Of a stretch of DNA of 64,000 nt, positions 52,929-61,806 are shown piece after piece. Where the stretch lies: the NCBI GenBank assembly GCA_017526745.1, contig JAFXQX010000033.1:1-64000 (forward strand). The letters run 5' to 3'. The translations under genes and the position numbers were made by a program. Below the pieces are notes generated by a model, which had not been told where the DNA came from, did not search any database, and saw only the letters and a program-made list of their open reading frames with translations. Position 1 is the stretch's first letter; each line of letters opens with the position of its first letter. Source of the stretch: Lachnospiraceae bacterium. GTDB lineage: Bacteria; Bacillota; Clostridia; Lachnospirales; Lachnospiraceae.

Positions 52929-53729
52929 TCAGTGATTGCACGCAATAAACCTCAAAAACTCAACCGCATGATCGATCCGCCCGGAATTTGCCGCTATGGT
53001 AAAAATCACCCGATCATCTTCCGTGGCCGCCACCGGATATGCCCCGTTCTCGCCCATGTTGTTCAGGTAGGAGCAGTTATCAAGGTAAATCCCGGCACAA
53101 TACGGTGTCAGATCCTCTCCCTCGTAGTCTTCGATCTCGTCTGCCGCCGGATCAAAGTAATACAGTTCGTAATCCCTGTCGATCAGCTCATCCATCAGAT
53201 CCTTCGGAACGACCTCGTCAAAATGTGCATAGTTGCCGCAGTTTGCTGCGCCCTCCATAATATCCTTCGGGCCGATCAGGACATCGAGCGTTCCCGCTGC
53301 ATAGTTTGCAACAAGCCGTTCCTGAAACGCTATCATAGTCGTATCGTACCTGTCATTTAACAAAGTGGTGCCCGTATCCAGGCTGAACCGCTCAGTTGCC
53401 GTATCGATCCCGGCTTCCTTTACAAAATCATCATAAACGGTGTTTGCAGGATCGGATCCGAGGTATGTGTTCAGCATCTGTACATACAGATAGGTGGGCT
53501 TGGAGTTCTCACGCCAGTCACGGATAAAGTTTATCGCAAGGATCGCAACGATCAGAGTGCCTATGAACCACCATTTATAATAATCCCAAATATACCGGGC
53601 TTTCTTCTTTCCTGACAGGTCGGAAAACTTCGTCTCTTCCCTGGCCGAATTCTCCCGTATCATATCGGCCAGCCCGTCCGACCGGGCCGAATCCTTCTTG
53701 TTGTCCTTCTCATCAAGCGATATTCTCAT
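52929..53729 (-). CDS. Membrane-anchored extracytoplasmic protein of unknown function
   Basis: A 266-residue protein: a cytoplasmic N-terminus of about 50 residues, one membrane helix (WWFIGTLIVAILAINFI, about residues 53-70), then a soluble extracytoplasmic domain rich in Asp and Tyr. KARYIWDYYKWWFIG is a recurrent pattern in Lachnospiraceae hypothetical proteins. The outer domain has a periplasmic-binding-like look (LDVLIGPKDIMEGAA, RIDHAVEFLRFI), which is only suggestive. GAGGAG lies before the ATG. It diverges from the GT2/GtrA gene. Confidence 0.7.
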   Translation of the reverse strand: MRISLDEKDNKKDSARSDGLADMIRENSAREETKFSDLSGKKKARYIWDYYKWWFIGTLIVAILAINFIRDWRENSKPTYLYVQMLNTYLGSDPANTVYDDFVKEAGIDTATERFSLDTGTTLLNDRYDTTMIAFQERLVANYAAGTLDVLIGPKDIMEGAANCGNYAHFDEVVPKDLMDELIDRDYELYYFDPAADEIEDYEGEDLTPYCAGIYLDNCSYLNNMGENGAYPVAATEDDRVIFTIAANSGRIDHAVEFLRFIACNH

Positions 53730-53751
53730 AGCCAGTCTCCTCTTTTGTCAT

Positions 53752-53780
53752 ACACTATCACAATTGCAGAGCGCTCTCAA
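53752..53780 (-). promoter_or_regulatory. Probable promoter of the 53729 gene
   Basis: On the minus strand TTGAGA (53775-53780), 17 nt, TAGTGT (53752-53757), about 22 nt before the ATG. The -10 box is weak. Confidence 0.45.
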
Positions 53781-53815
53781 GCGAAAATCAGCCGCCAAAA
53801 AATTCCCCATTGAAC

Positions 53816-53844
53816 TTGATTAACACATGATATTGGGTTATAAA
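53816..53844 (+). promoter_or_regulatory. Promoter of the GT2-GtrA gene, predicting a leaderless transcript
   Basis: TTGATT at 53816-53821 and TATAAA at 53839-53844 with a 17-nt spacer. Seven nt separate the -10 box from the ATG at 53852, and no ribosome site is present. Confidence 0.65.
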
Positions 53845-53851
53845 TCTTGTT

Positions 53852-54943
53852 ATGGACAAATTGATAGTCATTCCCGCCCTCAATCCGGGGGATGGGCTTA
53901 TCGCATACATCGACCGGTTAAAAGACCACGGATTCGATCATATCCTCATTGTTGACGACGGAAGCCGTAAGAGCTGCCGCCGTATTTTTGATGAGGCAGA
54001 AAACAAAGGCTGTATGATCCTTCGTCATGATGTCAACTTGGGGAAAGGACGCGCATTAAAAGATGCCATGGCCTTCTACCTTGACTCCTATGCCGGAGAC
54101 ACTGAGACAACACCTCCGTCCCCCTGTCTCAATTTTGCGGGGATCATCACGGCGGATTCCGACGGGCAGCATACTGCGGAGGATGTGGCAAAAGTCGCAA
54201 AGGCGATGGATGAGCATCCGGATTCGCTGATACTCGGATCACGAGATTTCGATACGGGAAATGTTCCGCCAAAGAGTAAGTTCGGGAACAAGTGCACGAT
54301 AACTGCGCTGAAGTTGTTTATAGGCGGAAACGTGAGCGATACACAGACGGGGCTGCGCGGGATACCCAATTCGCTGATCGGGCGGTATTCTGCGCTCAAA
54401 GGCGAGAGATTCGAATACGAGACCGTGATGCTCGTTGATGCGATCCATGAAGGAACAGACATAGTCGAGGTTCCGATCAGGACAGTCTATATCGACAATA
54501 ACACCGAGACGCACTTTAATCCCATAAAGGATTCTGCAAAAATATATGCCGTGATCCTTGGTACTTTCTTCAGGTATACTCTGTCCTCACTGTCTTCGTT
54601 TCTGGTGGATTACGGGATATTCTGCGCGATGATCTTCATGCTCGGAGTCTCAAAAGACTCCGCAGGCCGCTCGGTATGGATCGCAACGGTCGTTGCAAGG
54701 ATATGCTCCTCGATATTTAACTATACGATCAACAAGAAAGTTGTGTTCAAAAGCGATCGCGGACACGCGACCATAATCATGTACTACATTCTCTGTGTAT
54801 GCCAGATGGCTGCAAGTGCCGCATTTGTATCTCTTATCGGCTCAACCGGATTCCCTGTTCAGATAGCAAAGATTATCGTCGACAGCATCCTTTTCCTGAT
54901 AAGTTTCCGCATTCAGAAGACCCTGATATTCACCCGCCATTAA
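53852..54943 (+). CDS. GT2 glycosyltransferase fused to GtrA-type membrane domain
   Basis: A 363-residue protein. Residues 1 to about 225 are a GT2 domain like dolichyl/undecaprenyl-phosphate mannosyl- or glucosyltransferases (VIPALNPGDGL, VDDGSR, ITADSDGQH, LGSRDF). Residues about 230-360 are a four-helix GtrA domain (FFRYTLSSLSSFLVDYG, NYTINKKVVF), thought to help move the lipid-linked sugar. About 12 residues (DTETTPPSPCLN) just before the ITADSDGQ strand come from a palindromic repeat. The start is likely leaderless. Confidence 0.85.
   Translation: MDKLIVIPALNPGDGLIAYIDRLKDHGFDHILIVDDGSRKSCRRIFDEAENKGCMILRHDVNLGKGRALKDAMAFYLDSYAGDTETTPPSPCLNFAGIITADSDGQHTAEDVAKVAKAMDEHPDSLILGSRDFDTGNVPPKSKFGNKCTITALKLFIGGNVSDTQTGLRGIPNSLIGRYSALKGERFEYETVMLVDAIHEGTDIVEVPIRTVYIDNNTETHFNPIKDSAKIYAVILGTFFRYTLSSLSSFLVDYGIFCAMIFMLGVSKDSAGRSVWIATVVARICSSIFNYTINKKVVFKSDRGHATIIMYYILCVCQMAASAAFVSLIGSTGFPVQIAKIIVDSILFLISFRIQKTLIFTRH
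54103..54131 (+). repeat. Palindromic repeat inside the GT2 domain
   Basis: TGAGACA (54103-54109) and TGTCTCA (54125-54131) flank ACACCTCCGTCCCCC, the inverse orientation of the 51.2-kb units. It is read in frame in the loop before the strand that carries the donor-binding Asp residues. Confidence 0.82.
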
Positions 54944-54953
54944 TTTAAAAATC

Positions 54954-54987
54954 TCCAATTATAAGCGAAAATTGCTTTATAATTGGA
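54954..54987 (-). terminator. Terminator between convergent GT2-GtrA and rfbH
   Basis: TCCAATTATAA (54954-54964) and TTATAATTGGA (54977-54987) form an 11-bp stem. On the minus strand a GATTTTTAAATT run follows. The stem includes the rfbH stop codon. Confidence 0.6.
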
Positions 54988-56353
54988 CGGCCTTTATTAT
55001 GGCCCCTATCATATGGTCGAGCATTTCTTTTGTCATTCCCGGATATACCCCTACCCAGAATGACGAATTCATTATCGTATCCGTATTATGAAGATCTCCG
55101 ACGATCCGGTATGCGCTCAAGTCGCCCCGTATGTCATCAAAGCAGGGGTGTTTGGTAAGATTTCCCGCAAACAGCGCACGGGTCTGCACTCCGGATGCCT
55201 CAACGGCAGATACGACTGTACTTCTGTCGACACCCTCCCGGCATGTCATCATGAATCCGAACCAGCTCGGATCGGAATGTGCAGATGCAACCGGCAGTAT
55301 CAGCTTATCCTCAATATCAAGACCCTCAGACGCCGCACAGGCCTTCAATCCGTTGCGAAGATAAGCAAAGTTTTCTTTTCTCTTTTCCACAAAGTTCGGG
55401 AACTTCTTAAGCTGCGCGCATCCAACCGCCGCCTGCATATCGGTGGCCTTCAGATTATATCCGAAGTGCGAATAGACATACTTATGGTCATATCCGAACG
55501 GAAGCTGTCCGTACTGTCCGTCAAACCTGTGTCCGCAAAGGTTATCCCTTCCCGAAGGGCATACGCAGTCTCTTCCCCAGTCACGCATGCTCCGGATTAT
55601 CCTGTTAAGGAGCGGATCATCCGTATAAACGGCCCCGCCTTCTCCCATCGTCATATGATGGGGCGGATAGAAACTTGATGTTCCGATATCGCCGACAGTG
55701 CCCGTAAAGTGCCAACCGTCCTCCATCTCATAGCGGCTCCCTAGAGCATCGCAGTTATCCTCGATCAGCCACAGATCATGCTTGTCGCAAAAAGCCCTTA
55801 CCGCACGCAGATCAAAAGGATTCCCCAGCGTGTGTGCCACCATCACTGCCTTTGTCCTGTCTGAAAACGCATCCTCAAGGGCAGATACATCAATGTTGTA
55901 TTCCGGTATCGTAACATCCACGAACACCGGCACAGCCCCGTACTGGATTATCGGAGCGACCGTTGTCGGAAAGCCAGCTGCAACGGTTATAACCTCATCG
56001 CCCCTGCGAACCCGCCTGTCCTTACCGTTCACATCTTCCAAAAGCGGCGACGTCAGTGCCATAAACGCATTAAGATTGGCACTCGAGCCGGAATTGACAA
56101 GGGAGCAAAATCGTACGCCCAGGTATCCGGCAAACGCTTTTTCAAACTCATCCGTATACCTTCCCGCGGTAAGCCAGAACTCCAATGCGGAATCCACGAG
56201 ATTTGTCATCTCGTCCCGGTCATAAACACGGGATGCGTACGAGATCCTGTCCCCTTCTTCATATTCTTTCTTTTTGTGGAAGCTGTCGGCATACTCTGCC
56301 ACAAGGTCAAGTATATGCTGCCGTGCTTCCTTTTCATTCATATTCTCAAACAT
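54977..56353 (-). CDS. rfbH: CDP-4-keto-6-deoxy-D-glucose-3-dehydratase RfbH
   Basis: A 458-residue DegT-family PMP enzyme that removes the 3-hydroxyl of CDP-4-keto-6-deoxyglucose on the way to 3,6-dideoxyhexoses. The start region YASRVYDRDEMTNLVDSALEFWLT and the active-site block SFYPPHHMTMGEGGA are typical: His replaces the usual PLP-binding Lys. The ATG at 56353 lies 7 nt after TATAAT and has no ribosome site; a second ATG at 56341 is in frame. The CDP-glucose synthase RfbF lies 7 kb away, and the 4,6-dehydratase RfbG is not seen. Confidence 0.92.
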   Translation of the reverse strand: MFENMNEKEARQHILDLVAEYADSFHKKKEYEEGDRISYASRVYDRDEMTNLVDSALEFWLTAGRYTDEFEKAFAGYLGVRFCSLVNSGSSANLNAFMALTSPLLEDVNGKDRRVRRGDEVITVAAGFPTTVAPIIQYGAVPVFVDVTIPEYNIDVSALEDAFSDRTKAVMVAHTLGNPFDLRAVRAFCDKHDLWLIEDNCDALGSRYEMEDGWHFTGTVGDIGTSSFYPPHHMTMGEGGAVYTDDPLLNRIIRSMRDWGRDCVCPSGRDNLCGHRFDGQYGQLPFGYDHKYVYSHFGYNLKATDMQAAVGCAQLKKFPNFVEKRKENFAYLRNGLKACAASEGLDIEDKLILPVASAHSDPSWFGFMMTCREGVDRSTVVSAVEASGVQTRALFAGNLTKHPCFDDIRGDLSAYRIVGDLHNTDTIMNSSFWVGVYPGMTKEMLDHMIGAIIKAVQL

Positions 56354-56360
56354 GGCAAAT

Positions 56361-56369
56361 ATTATAGCA
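56361..56369 (-). promoter_or_regulatory. Extended -10 promoter of rfbH, predicting a leaderless transcript
   Basis: On the minus strand TGCTATAAT, an extended -10 box with perfect TATAAT (56361-56366), is followed by 7 nt and the ATG at 56353. No good -35 box is visible. Confidence 0.6.
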
Positions 56370-56384
56370 TCAAAACATCAGTTA

Positions 56385-56393
56385 TGGTATACT
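56385..56393 (+). promoter_or_regulatory. Extended -10 promoter of the GT39-like gene at 56436
   Basis: TGGTATACT on the plus strand, about 43 nt before the ATG. The same TATGGTATA context recurs before the gene at 60111. It diverges from the rfbH promoter. Confidence 0.5.
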
Positions 56394-56435
56394 CCACTAG
56401 AACTTCGTATACCGTTAGGAGGCCGACAGTCTGAT

Positions 56436-58103
56436 ATGTATACAGCCTTTGCCCTTTCAGGGCTAGTAATCACACTGATCATTACCGCATGTTCCATATA
56501 TCGCATAAAAAAGGGAACTGTCAGCCATATAAGAATACTGTCCTCGATAGGACGATTCATCGATGATCACTACATTGCCGCCATTCTCCTGATACTGTCC
56601 GTATATCTTGTCTCAAGGATACTGAAGATCGAATCATTTCCAAGCGGCATACATGTTGACGAGCTCTCCATGGCAGTCGACGCAAAAAGTCTGATGCTGA
56701 ACGGACATGACCGCTCCGGCCTGTCCTATCCCCCATACTTTCCGAATTACGGCGGCGGGCAGAATGCACTGTATACGTATATACAGGCATTTATCTTAAA
56801 CTTTATACCCGCATCGATCTTTGCCTTCCGCATCCAGGCGGTTTTCTGGGGAGCCATGTGCCTTTTGGCCATGTACGGGATTGTATATGAGATTACCGAA
56901 AATCACGGTTTTGCACTTACAGGCCCGATACTTGTAACCACTCTTCCCGTATATTTCATGTCGGAGCGCTGGGGTCTGGAATCATATCTTCTGCTTCCGT
57001 TCTGTACGATCGTCATGTACTTCATTATCAAGGCAGTTAAGACGCAAAAGCCGGCATTCTGGCTTCTTGCCGGACTGCTCATGGGCGCATCTCTTTACAC
57101 CTACGCAGTCTCCTACATCATATGGCCTTTGTTCCTGGTACTCTTTGTTCTATACCTGCTGTATATCAAAGAACTTCACGTAAAGCAGGCTGTGGCTTTT
57201 ATGATTCCTCTTACCGTAGTATCCATGCCTCTTATATTGTTCCAGATGGTAAACTTTCGCATACTGGCACCTTTCAGGTTATGGATATCGGACTATGTTC
57301 CGCTTCCGATAGCGCGGGAGCAGGAACTCGGGCTTCAATTTGTCCTTGAGAATTTCAGGTTCTACGGCGAACTCTTTCTTGGCGGAGAAGCCCTGACATA
57401 CAATTCATTAAGAGAATTCGGAACGATCTACCTGTTCCTTCTTCCTTTTGTTGTCGCAGGACTGATCATATGCATCAAAAAAAGCTTTAGATCCTTCAAG
57501 GATAAAAGCCTTTCAGTCCACGTATTATTCGTTTACTTCTGGGTAGCCTCAACTATTTGTATGCATCTTGTAAAAGCACCGAACGTCAACCGTGTCAACG
57601 CTCTGTTCCTGCCTTTTACTGTCTTTATCGCAGTTGCATTCTATGAATTGCTGTCAAAAAGTCCTCTTGCAATTTCGTGGCTTACCGTCTGGCTTGCCGC
57701 ATCATTTTTATTCTTCGGATACTTCTACTTTTTTGTTCAGTACTCTGTCTATGAACCAAATGAACTGTTCTCCAGTTCATCGGCTATGAAAGCGATAGAA
57801 AGAAGCGTGAAATACTACAGAAAAGATACGGATACGCATATATACGTTCAATTTGCCGACGAGGCAGTATCACCCGTCCAACAGGTGTTCTATATGGCGG
57901 CAGAAAACGGGGACGTTTACAGTGATGACACTTCCACCTATGGATGTGTCACTTCAGGCCTTCCGGAAGAAATAAACATTAATGATAACGCCGTATATAT
58001 CATAGGAGACCAGTGGCCGCACATAACAGCATATCTGATATCCGAAGGATTTCTGGCAGATCAGAGCCTGCCGGGGTACTCCATACTGTTCAGGCTGAAC
58101 TGA
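56436..58103 (+). CDS. GT39-like membrane glycosyltransferase (paralogue)
   Basis: A 555-residue GT-C protein with an N-terminal helix, then GIHVDELSMAVDAKSL and GGGQNALYTYIQ in the first outer loop, about ten more helices and a soluble C-terminal portion (PHITAYLISEGFL). It is clearly related to the 32544-34130 gene in motif order and C-terminus. AGGAGG lies 13 nt before the ATG at 56436; a longer frame to 56274 would overlap rfbH and is rejected. It ends by overlapping the converging YdjC gene by 14 nt. Substrates are unknown. Confidence 0.75.
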   Translation: MYTAFALSGLVITLIITACSIYRIKKGTVSHIRILSSIGRFIDDHYIAAILLILSVYLVSRILKIESFPSGIHVDELSMAVDAKSLMLNGHDRSGLSYPPYFPNYGGGQNALYTYIQAFILNFIPASIFAFRIQAVFWGAMCLLAMYGIVYEITENHGFALTGPILVTTLPVYFMSERWGLESYLLLPFCTIVMYFIIKAVKTQKPAFWLLAGLLMGASLYTYAVSYIIWPLFLVLFVLYLLYIKELHVKQAVAFMIPLTVVSMPLILFQMVNFRILAPFRLWISDYVPLPIAREQELGLQFVLENFRFYGELFLGGEALTYNSLREFGTIYLFLLPFVVAGLIICIKKSFRSFKDKSLSVHVLFVYFWVASTICMHLVKAPNVNRVNALFLPFTVFIAVAFYELLSKSPLAISWLTVWLAASFLFFGYFYFFVQYSVYEPNELFSSSSAMKAIERSVKYYRKDTDTHIYVQFADEAVSPVQQVFYMAAENGDVYSDDTSTYGCVTSGLPEEININDNAVYIIGDQWPHITAYLISEGFLADQSLPGYSILFRLN

Positions 58104-59007
58104 CATCCGTCAGTTTGCGGCACTTTCTTGCGCCCTCTTTTTCTATATCACGATCGCTGCTTAAGTAAAAATCATCCGCGCTCTTTTGCGGTATCCCCCG
58201 GCAAAGCTCTTCTCCTGTCATCTTTCCGGGATGAAACAATATCTCCAAATCCCTTCCGTCCTTATCAGCCTTCTCTTTCATGGCGTCATAGTAAGTTGTA
58301 ATGCGCAAAGCATCCATCCTGCCGCTCATCATAAGGCCCCAGAGATACATCGGTCTGTGCCCGTATTTTTTGTAATATCTGTCGACAGGGCGTGATAGAA
58401 CTGACAGCAGGCGATTTTTCACAACGTTTGCCGGGCGAAAGCTCTTTATAAGATCAAAACGGCCGGCAAACGGCATAATAGGCTCTTTGGAGTTTCTGAT
58501 ATAATCCACCTCATATCCCTTTTCATCGATCACTTCAGTAAGAGCAGACCAGACGACAGGGATCATATGTGTATGCTGGTGACTGTCAATCCGAAGTCCC
58601 TTACTGTTGAAAGGAACGTTGCATGATAATGCCTTATCTGCGCACTTATTGACAAAGATCATGCCCTCTTCTATCTGGGCTGCGATCTCAGCCTTCAGCT
58701 GTTGTTTTACTTTCTGTCTGTAAAACGGAATGAACGAAGATAAGAATAAAGATGACCACGTATCCGTGATGTATGATGTCCCGGCATCCGACAGTCTGAT
58801 GCCTTCCACCAGATCAAGATGAACGGAGATCTTCGGAACAAACGGAAAATCAGGGATCGCCGACAGGAAAAGCTCACAACATTCTTCTGAGCTTAAAGAA
58901 TTAACTATCACGCTGATCCCATCAAGAATACCCTCCCGGATAAGATCTGTCATCTCCCGGGATGTGTTTACGGTCAGGGCATAATCGTCTGCGTGTATCT
59001 CAACCAT
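58090..59007 (-). CDS. YdjC/ChbG-family carbohydrate deacetylase
   Basis: A 305-residue polysaccharide-deacetylase-like protein. It has HADDYALTVN with the metal-binding Asp pair near the N-terminus, ISVHLDLVEG, and DSHQHTHMIP, all hallmarks of YdjC/ChbG. It probably removes an N-acetyl group from an amino sugar during or after glycan assembly. The ATG at 59007 has AAGGA 8 nt upstream and overlaps the GT2 gene stop by 8 nt. Confidence 0.87.
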   Translation of the reverse strand: MVEIHADDYALTVNTSREMTDLIREGILDGISVIVNSLSSEECCELFLSAIPDFPFVPKISVHLDLVEGIRLSDAGTSYITDTWSSLFLSSFIPFYRQKVKQQLKAEIAAQIEEGMIFVNKCADKALSCNVPFNSKGLRIDSHQHTHMIPVVWSALTEVIDEKGYEVDYIRNSKEPIMPFAGRFDLIKSFRPANVVKNRLLSVLSRPVDRYYKKYGHRPMYLWGLMMSGRMDALRITTYYDAMKEKADKDGRDLEILFHPGKMTGEELCRGIPQKSADDFYLSSDRDIEKEGARKCRKLTDVSSA

Positions 59008-60004
59008 TCTCATCATCCTTTGCAGGATCACGCCAAATAACCGAATCGATAATGTAGTGAGGTCTGCGCTTTGTCTCCATATAGATCTTGGCTATATACT
59101 CTCCGATAACTCCGAGCGAGAGAAGGATCGCTCCGGTCGCAACAAGCATCACGATAAGAAGGGTCGTATATCCGGGAACATTTTTGCCGTTGATCCAGTC
59201 AACAAGTGAAACTATACACAGGATAAGCCCGAGGAACACAACTATAACACCGCTTGCTCCTATGATATGTAAGGGCCGCGTGGAAAACGATGTGATGCCG
59301 TCCATGGCAAGGGTAAACATTTTCCTTAAAGTGTATTTGGATGTACCCGCCTCACGCTCCTTGACATCAAAATAGACTATATCAGACCTGAATCCCATGG
59401 TCGGGATAAGACCCCTTAAGAACATGTTTACTTCCGAGTATCCCGAAAGAGCTTTTAATGCTTTGGAAGAGATAAGGCGGTAATCCGCATGATTGGGTAT
59501 CACTGCGCTTCCAAGGGCACGCATCAGTTTATAATATATCGACGCAGTGGTCTTTTTCATCCAGCCGTCGGAGTTGCGGTCATTCCTAACGCCATAGACC
59601 ACTTCGCAGCCATCCTTGTATTTAGTTATAAAATCATCGAGCGCCTCAATATCCTGCTGCAGATCGGCATCTATCGTCACAACGATATCTGCTGTATCCT
59701 TTGCAGTCATCATCCCGGCAAGGATGGCATTCTGATGTCCGGAATTGCCTGCGAGCTTAACAACGCAGAAAATATCATCCTTCCGGCACAGATCGCTGAT
59801 GATGCGAAATGTATCATCACGGCTTCCGTCGTCCACGAACAATATCCTGCTCTTTTTTGCCACCATACCGTCTGCAACAAGCCTGCGTATCTTGTCCGAC
59901 AGCACCTGCGCGCTCTTTTCAATCACCTCTTCCTCGTTGTAACAGGGCACAACAAGCACAAGAAGCGGCATCGACCTTGAATTGTCTAAATCGGTTTTAT
60001 TCAT
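59000..60004 (-). CDS. GT2 undecaprenyl-phosphate glycosyltransferase (GtrB/ArnC-like)
   Basis: A 334-residue GT2 enzyme with a cytoplasmic catalytic domain (VPCYNEEEVI, VDDGSRDDTF, NSGHQNAILAGM, TIDADLQQD). Two C-terminal membrane helices follow, ending in GEYIAKIYMETKRRPHY. Such enzymes load a sugar on undecaprenyl phosphate for transfer outside by GT-C proteins, several of which are encoded here. The ATG at 60004 follows GGTGG; an in-frame start at 60046 is less likely. Confidence 0.9.
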   Translation of the reverse strand: MNKTDLDNSRSMPLLVLVVPCYNEEEVIEKSAQVLSDKIRRLVADGMVAKKSRILFVDDGSRDDTFRIISDLCRKDDIFCVVKLAGNSGHQNAILAGMMTAKDTADIVVTIDADLQQDIEALDDFITKYKDGCEVVYGVRNDRNSDGWMKKTTASIYYKLMRALGSAVIPNHADYRLISSKALKALSGYSEVNMFLRGLIPTMGFRSDIVYFDVKEREAGTSKYTLRKMFTLAMDGITSFSTRPLHIIGASGVIVVFLGLILCIVSLVDWINGKNVPGYTTLLIVMLVATGAILLSLGVIGEYIAKIYMETKRRPHYIIDSVIWRDPAKDDENG

Positions 60005-60051
60005 TGATCCACCTATCCTTTCCAAGAAGTATAACACAATCTGCAACCCTG

Positions 60052-60081
60052 TTGTTCGCTGTTCTTAAAATATGGTATAAT
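60052..60081 (+). promoter_or_regulatory. Promoter of the GT-C gene at 60111
   Basis: TTGTTC at 60052-60057, an 18-nt spacer and an extended -10 box TGGTATAAT (TATAAT 60076-60081). Confidence 0.6.
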
Positions 60082-60110
60082 CGCCGCGTAAACGTTAACC
60101 GGAGTGTTTC

Positions 60111-61805
60111 ATGTCAGTTACTATGAAGCGGAAAATCGCAGATTCAAGATTCGGATTCGCAGTTATAACCAATCTCATCACAGTGATCACATCCATTCTT
60201 CTGTTTCATCCCTTTTGGGAAGAATGCGATGACATCAACATGGCTCTTCTTGCTGAAGGTGCATACGGTTACCGCGAGCCGCACCTTCTGTATTCCAACA
60301 TCATATACGGCCGGATCTTATGCGCTCTTTCGGCGATCATGCCGACAGTGCGATGGCATGCAGTCTGCATGTATCTCTTCACGTTCATTGTCTCCACTGC
60401 ATTTGTTTATATACTTGCAAAGGATAAGAAGGGGCGGATACTGTCCCTTATATTCCTTGCGGCAGGTTTTTATGAGACTTATGTTTCATTCCAGTTTTCA
60501 AAGATCGCGACAGTTATCGCAATTCTTGCATACCTTGTCCTGTTTGAGATGGTAAAGGGCGGGGCGGCCGGAAAAGAGAGCAGGGTTCTTACTTTCGCTG
60601 CCTTTATCTGTATGTTCTATGCCATAATCCTGCGCTATGAGTCGTTTCTTCTTGCAACTCTTGTGGCCGGCGCATACGGCGTATGCCTTGTCGCAAAGGA
60701 CATCTTTTGCAAGGAGTTTTCACATAAGCTAAGATCATACTGCAGGTATTTCATCCCCGTCTTTGTCATGTTTTTCATCTGTTACGGAGTTCATCTGTAT
60801 TCATACTCTTCGGGCGGATGGAAGGACTATATGGATCATTTCAACTCGACAACAAAGCTGGTTGATTACCACTTCAATTCGCTTCTGTATGATCTTCACG
60901 GAGATGAACTTGAAGCCCTTGGTGTATCGGAAAATGATGCGATGATGCTCATAACATATCAGGGCGGGGCAAACTTCCCCTCTTTCGAACTTACAGAACA
61001 GATGATCGCACTTGATAAAGTGAGCGTAAACACAGACTTCATAAAAGCCTGGATAGCCAATATCTGTTCAGAATCATTTACTATGAACAGCCTGATCATC
61101 GGTCTTATCATGCTCATCGGACTGTTTGCGGCAGTTGTCACGGCAGAAAGCCACAGAGCCGTTTATGTTGGCGGGATACTTCTCCAAGTCCTTCTTGCCG
61201 CGGCCGTTCTGTTTTACTATCAGTACAGCAGCCGCTGGAGCCACAGGATCGTATATGCCCTTCTTCTGGCGCAGTTTACTCTCCTCATATACGTGATCAG
61301 CACCTTGGGATCACCGGATCCTGCCGGCCTTGCACGACCGGTTCCGTCAGTCATCCTGTCTCTTCTGGCCTTTGTGATCATCGGCCAGTGGTTCGGAAAT
61401 GCATTTTCCTACAATGAGTACAAAAGGGATTCATATGACTATAATCAGCTTATCGCTCACATGGAAGATAACAAAGACTGCTTGTTCGTATCAGATGTGT
61501 TCACAATGCTCGATTACGCAAAATATGATGTGTTTGATGCGGCAAAACAGGGGCAATTCGACAACTGCCTTTCAACCGACTCCGTAACAATGGTCGGAAC
61601 GCCTGTCAATCAAATGATAGCCGCAGGATTCGGTTACAACGATCCTCTGGAAGCCTTAACGGCAAGGGATGACAGAGTCATCCTGATAGACGCCATAAGT
61701 CCCGAAACAGAGCTTACATACTGCCGCGAACACGGGGACGGAGCCGAATACACACTCGAAGAAATAGATCGATCCGGCGGAATAACCCTCTATCGGATCA
61801 GGTGA
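60111..61805 (+). CDS. GT-C-like multispanning membrane protein
   Basis: A 564-residue protein with about eleven membrane helices. An early outer loop, FWEECDDINMALLAEGAYG, has adjacent acidic residues as in GT-C transferases, and the last 130 residues form a soluble outer domain. I do not recognise a named family. GGAG lies 6 nt before the ATG. It ends 1 nt before the converging epimerase gene. Confidence 0.65.
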   Translation: MSVTMKRKIADSRFGFAVITNLITVITSILLFHPFWEECDDINMALLAEGAYGYREPHLLYSNIIYGRILCALSAIMPTVRWHAVCMYLFTFIVSTAFVYILAKDKKGRILSLIFLAAGFYETYVSFQFSKIATVIAILAYLVLFEMVKGGAAGKESRVLTFAAFICMFYAIILRYESFLLATLVAGAYGVCLVAKDIFCKEFSHKLRSYCRYFIPVFVMFFICYGVHLYSYSSGGWKDYMDHFNSTTKLVDYHFNSLLYDLHGDELEALGVSENDAMMLITYQGGANFPSFELTEQMIALDKVSVNTDFIKAWIANICSESFTMNSLIIGLIMLIGLFAAVVTAESHRAVYVGGILLQVLLAAAVLFYYQYSSRWSHRIVYALLLAQFTLLIYVISTLGSPDPAGLARPVPSVILSLLAFVIIGQWFGNAFSYNEYKRDSYDYNQLIAHMEDNKDCLFVSDVFTMLDYAKYDVFDAAKQGQFDNCLSTDSVTMVGTPVNQMIAAGFGYNDPLEALTARDDRVILIDAISPETELTYCREHGDGAEYTLEEIDRSGGITLYRIR

Positions 61806-61806
61806 T

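Noticed and set aside
56274-56435. Longer N-terminus for the GT39-like gene (start at 56274)
   Set aside because: It overlaps the start of rfbH on the other strand and both divergent promoters, and the added residues look like antisense translation.
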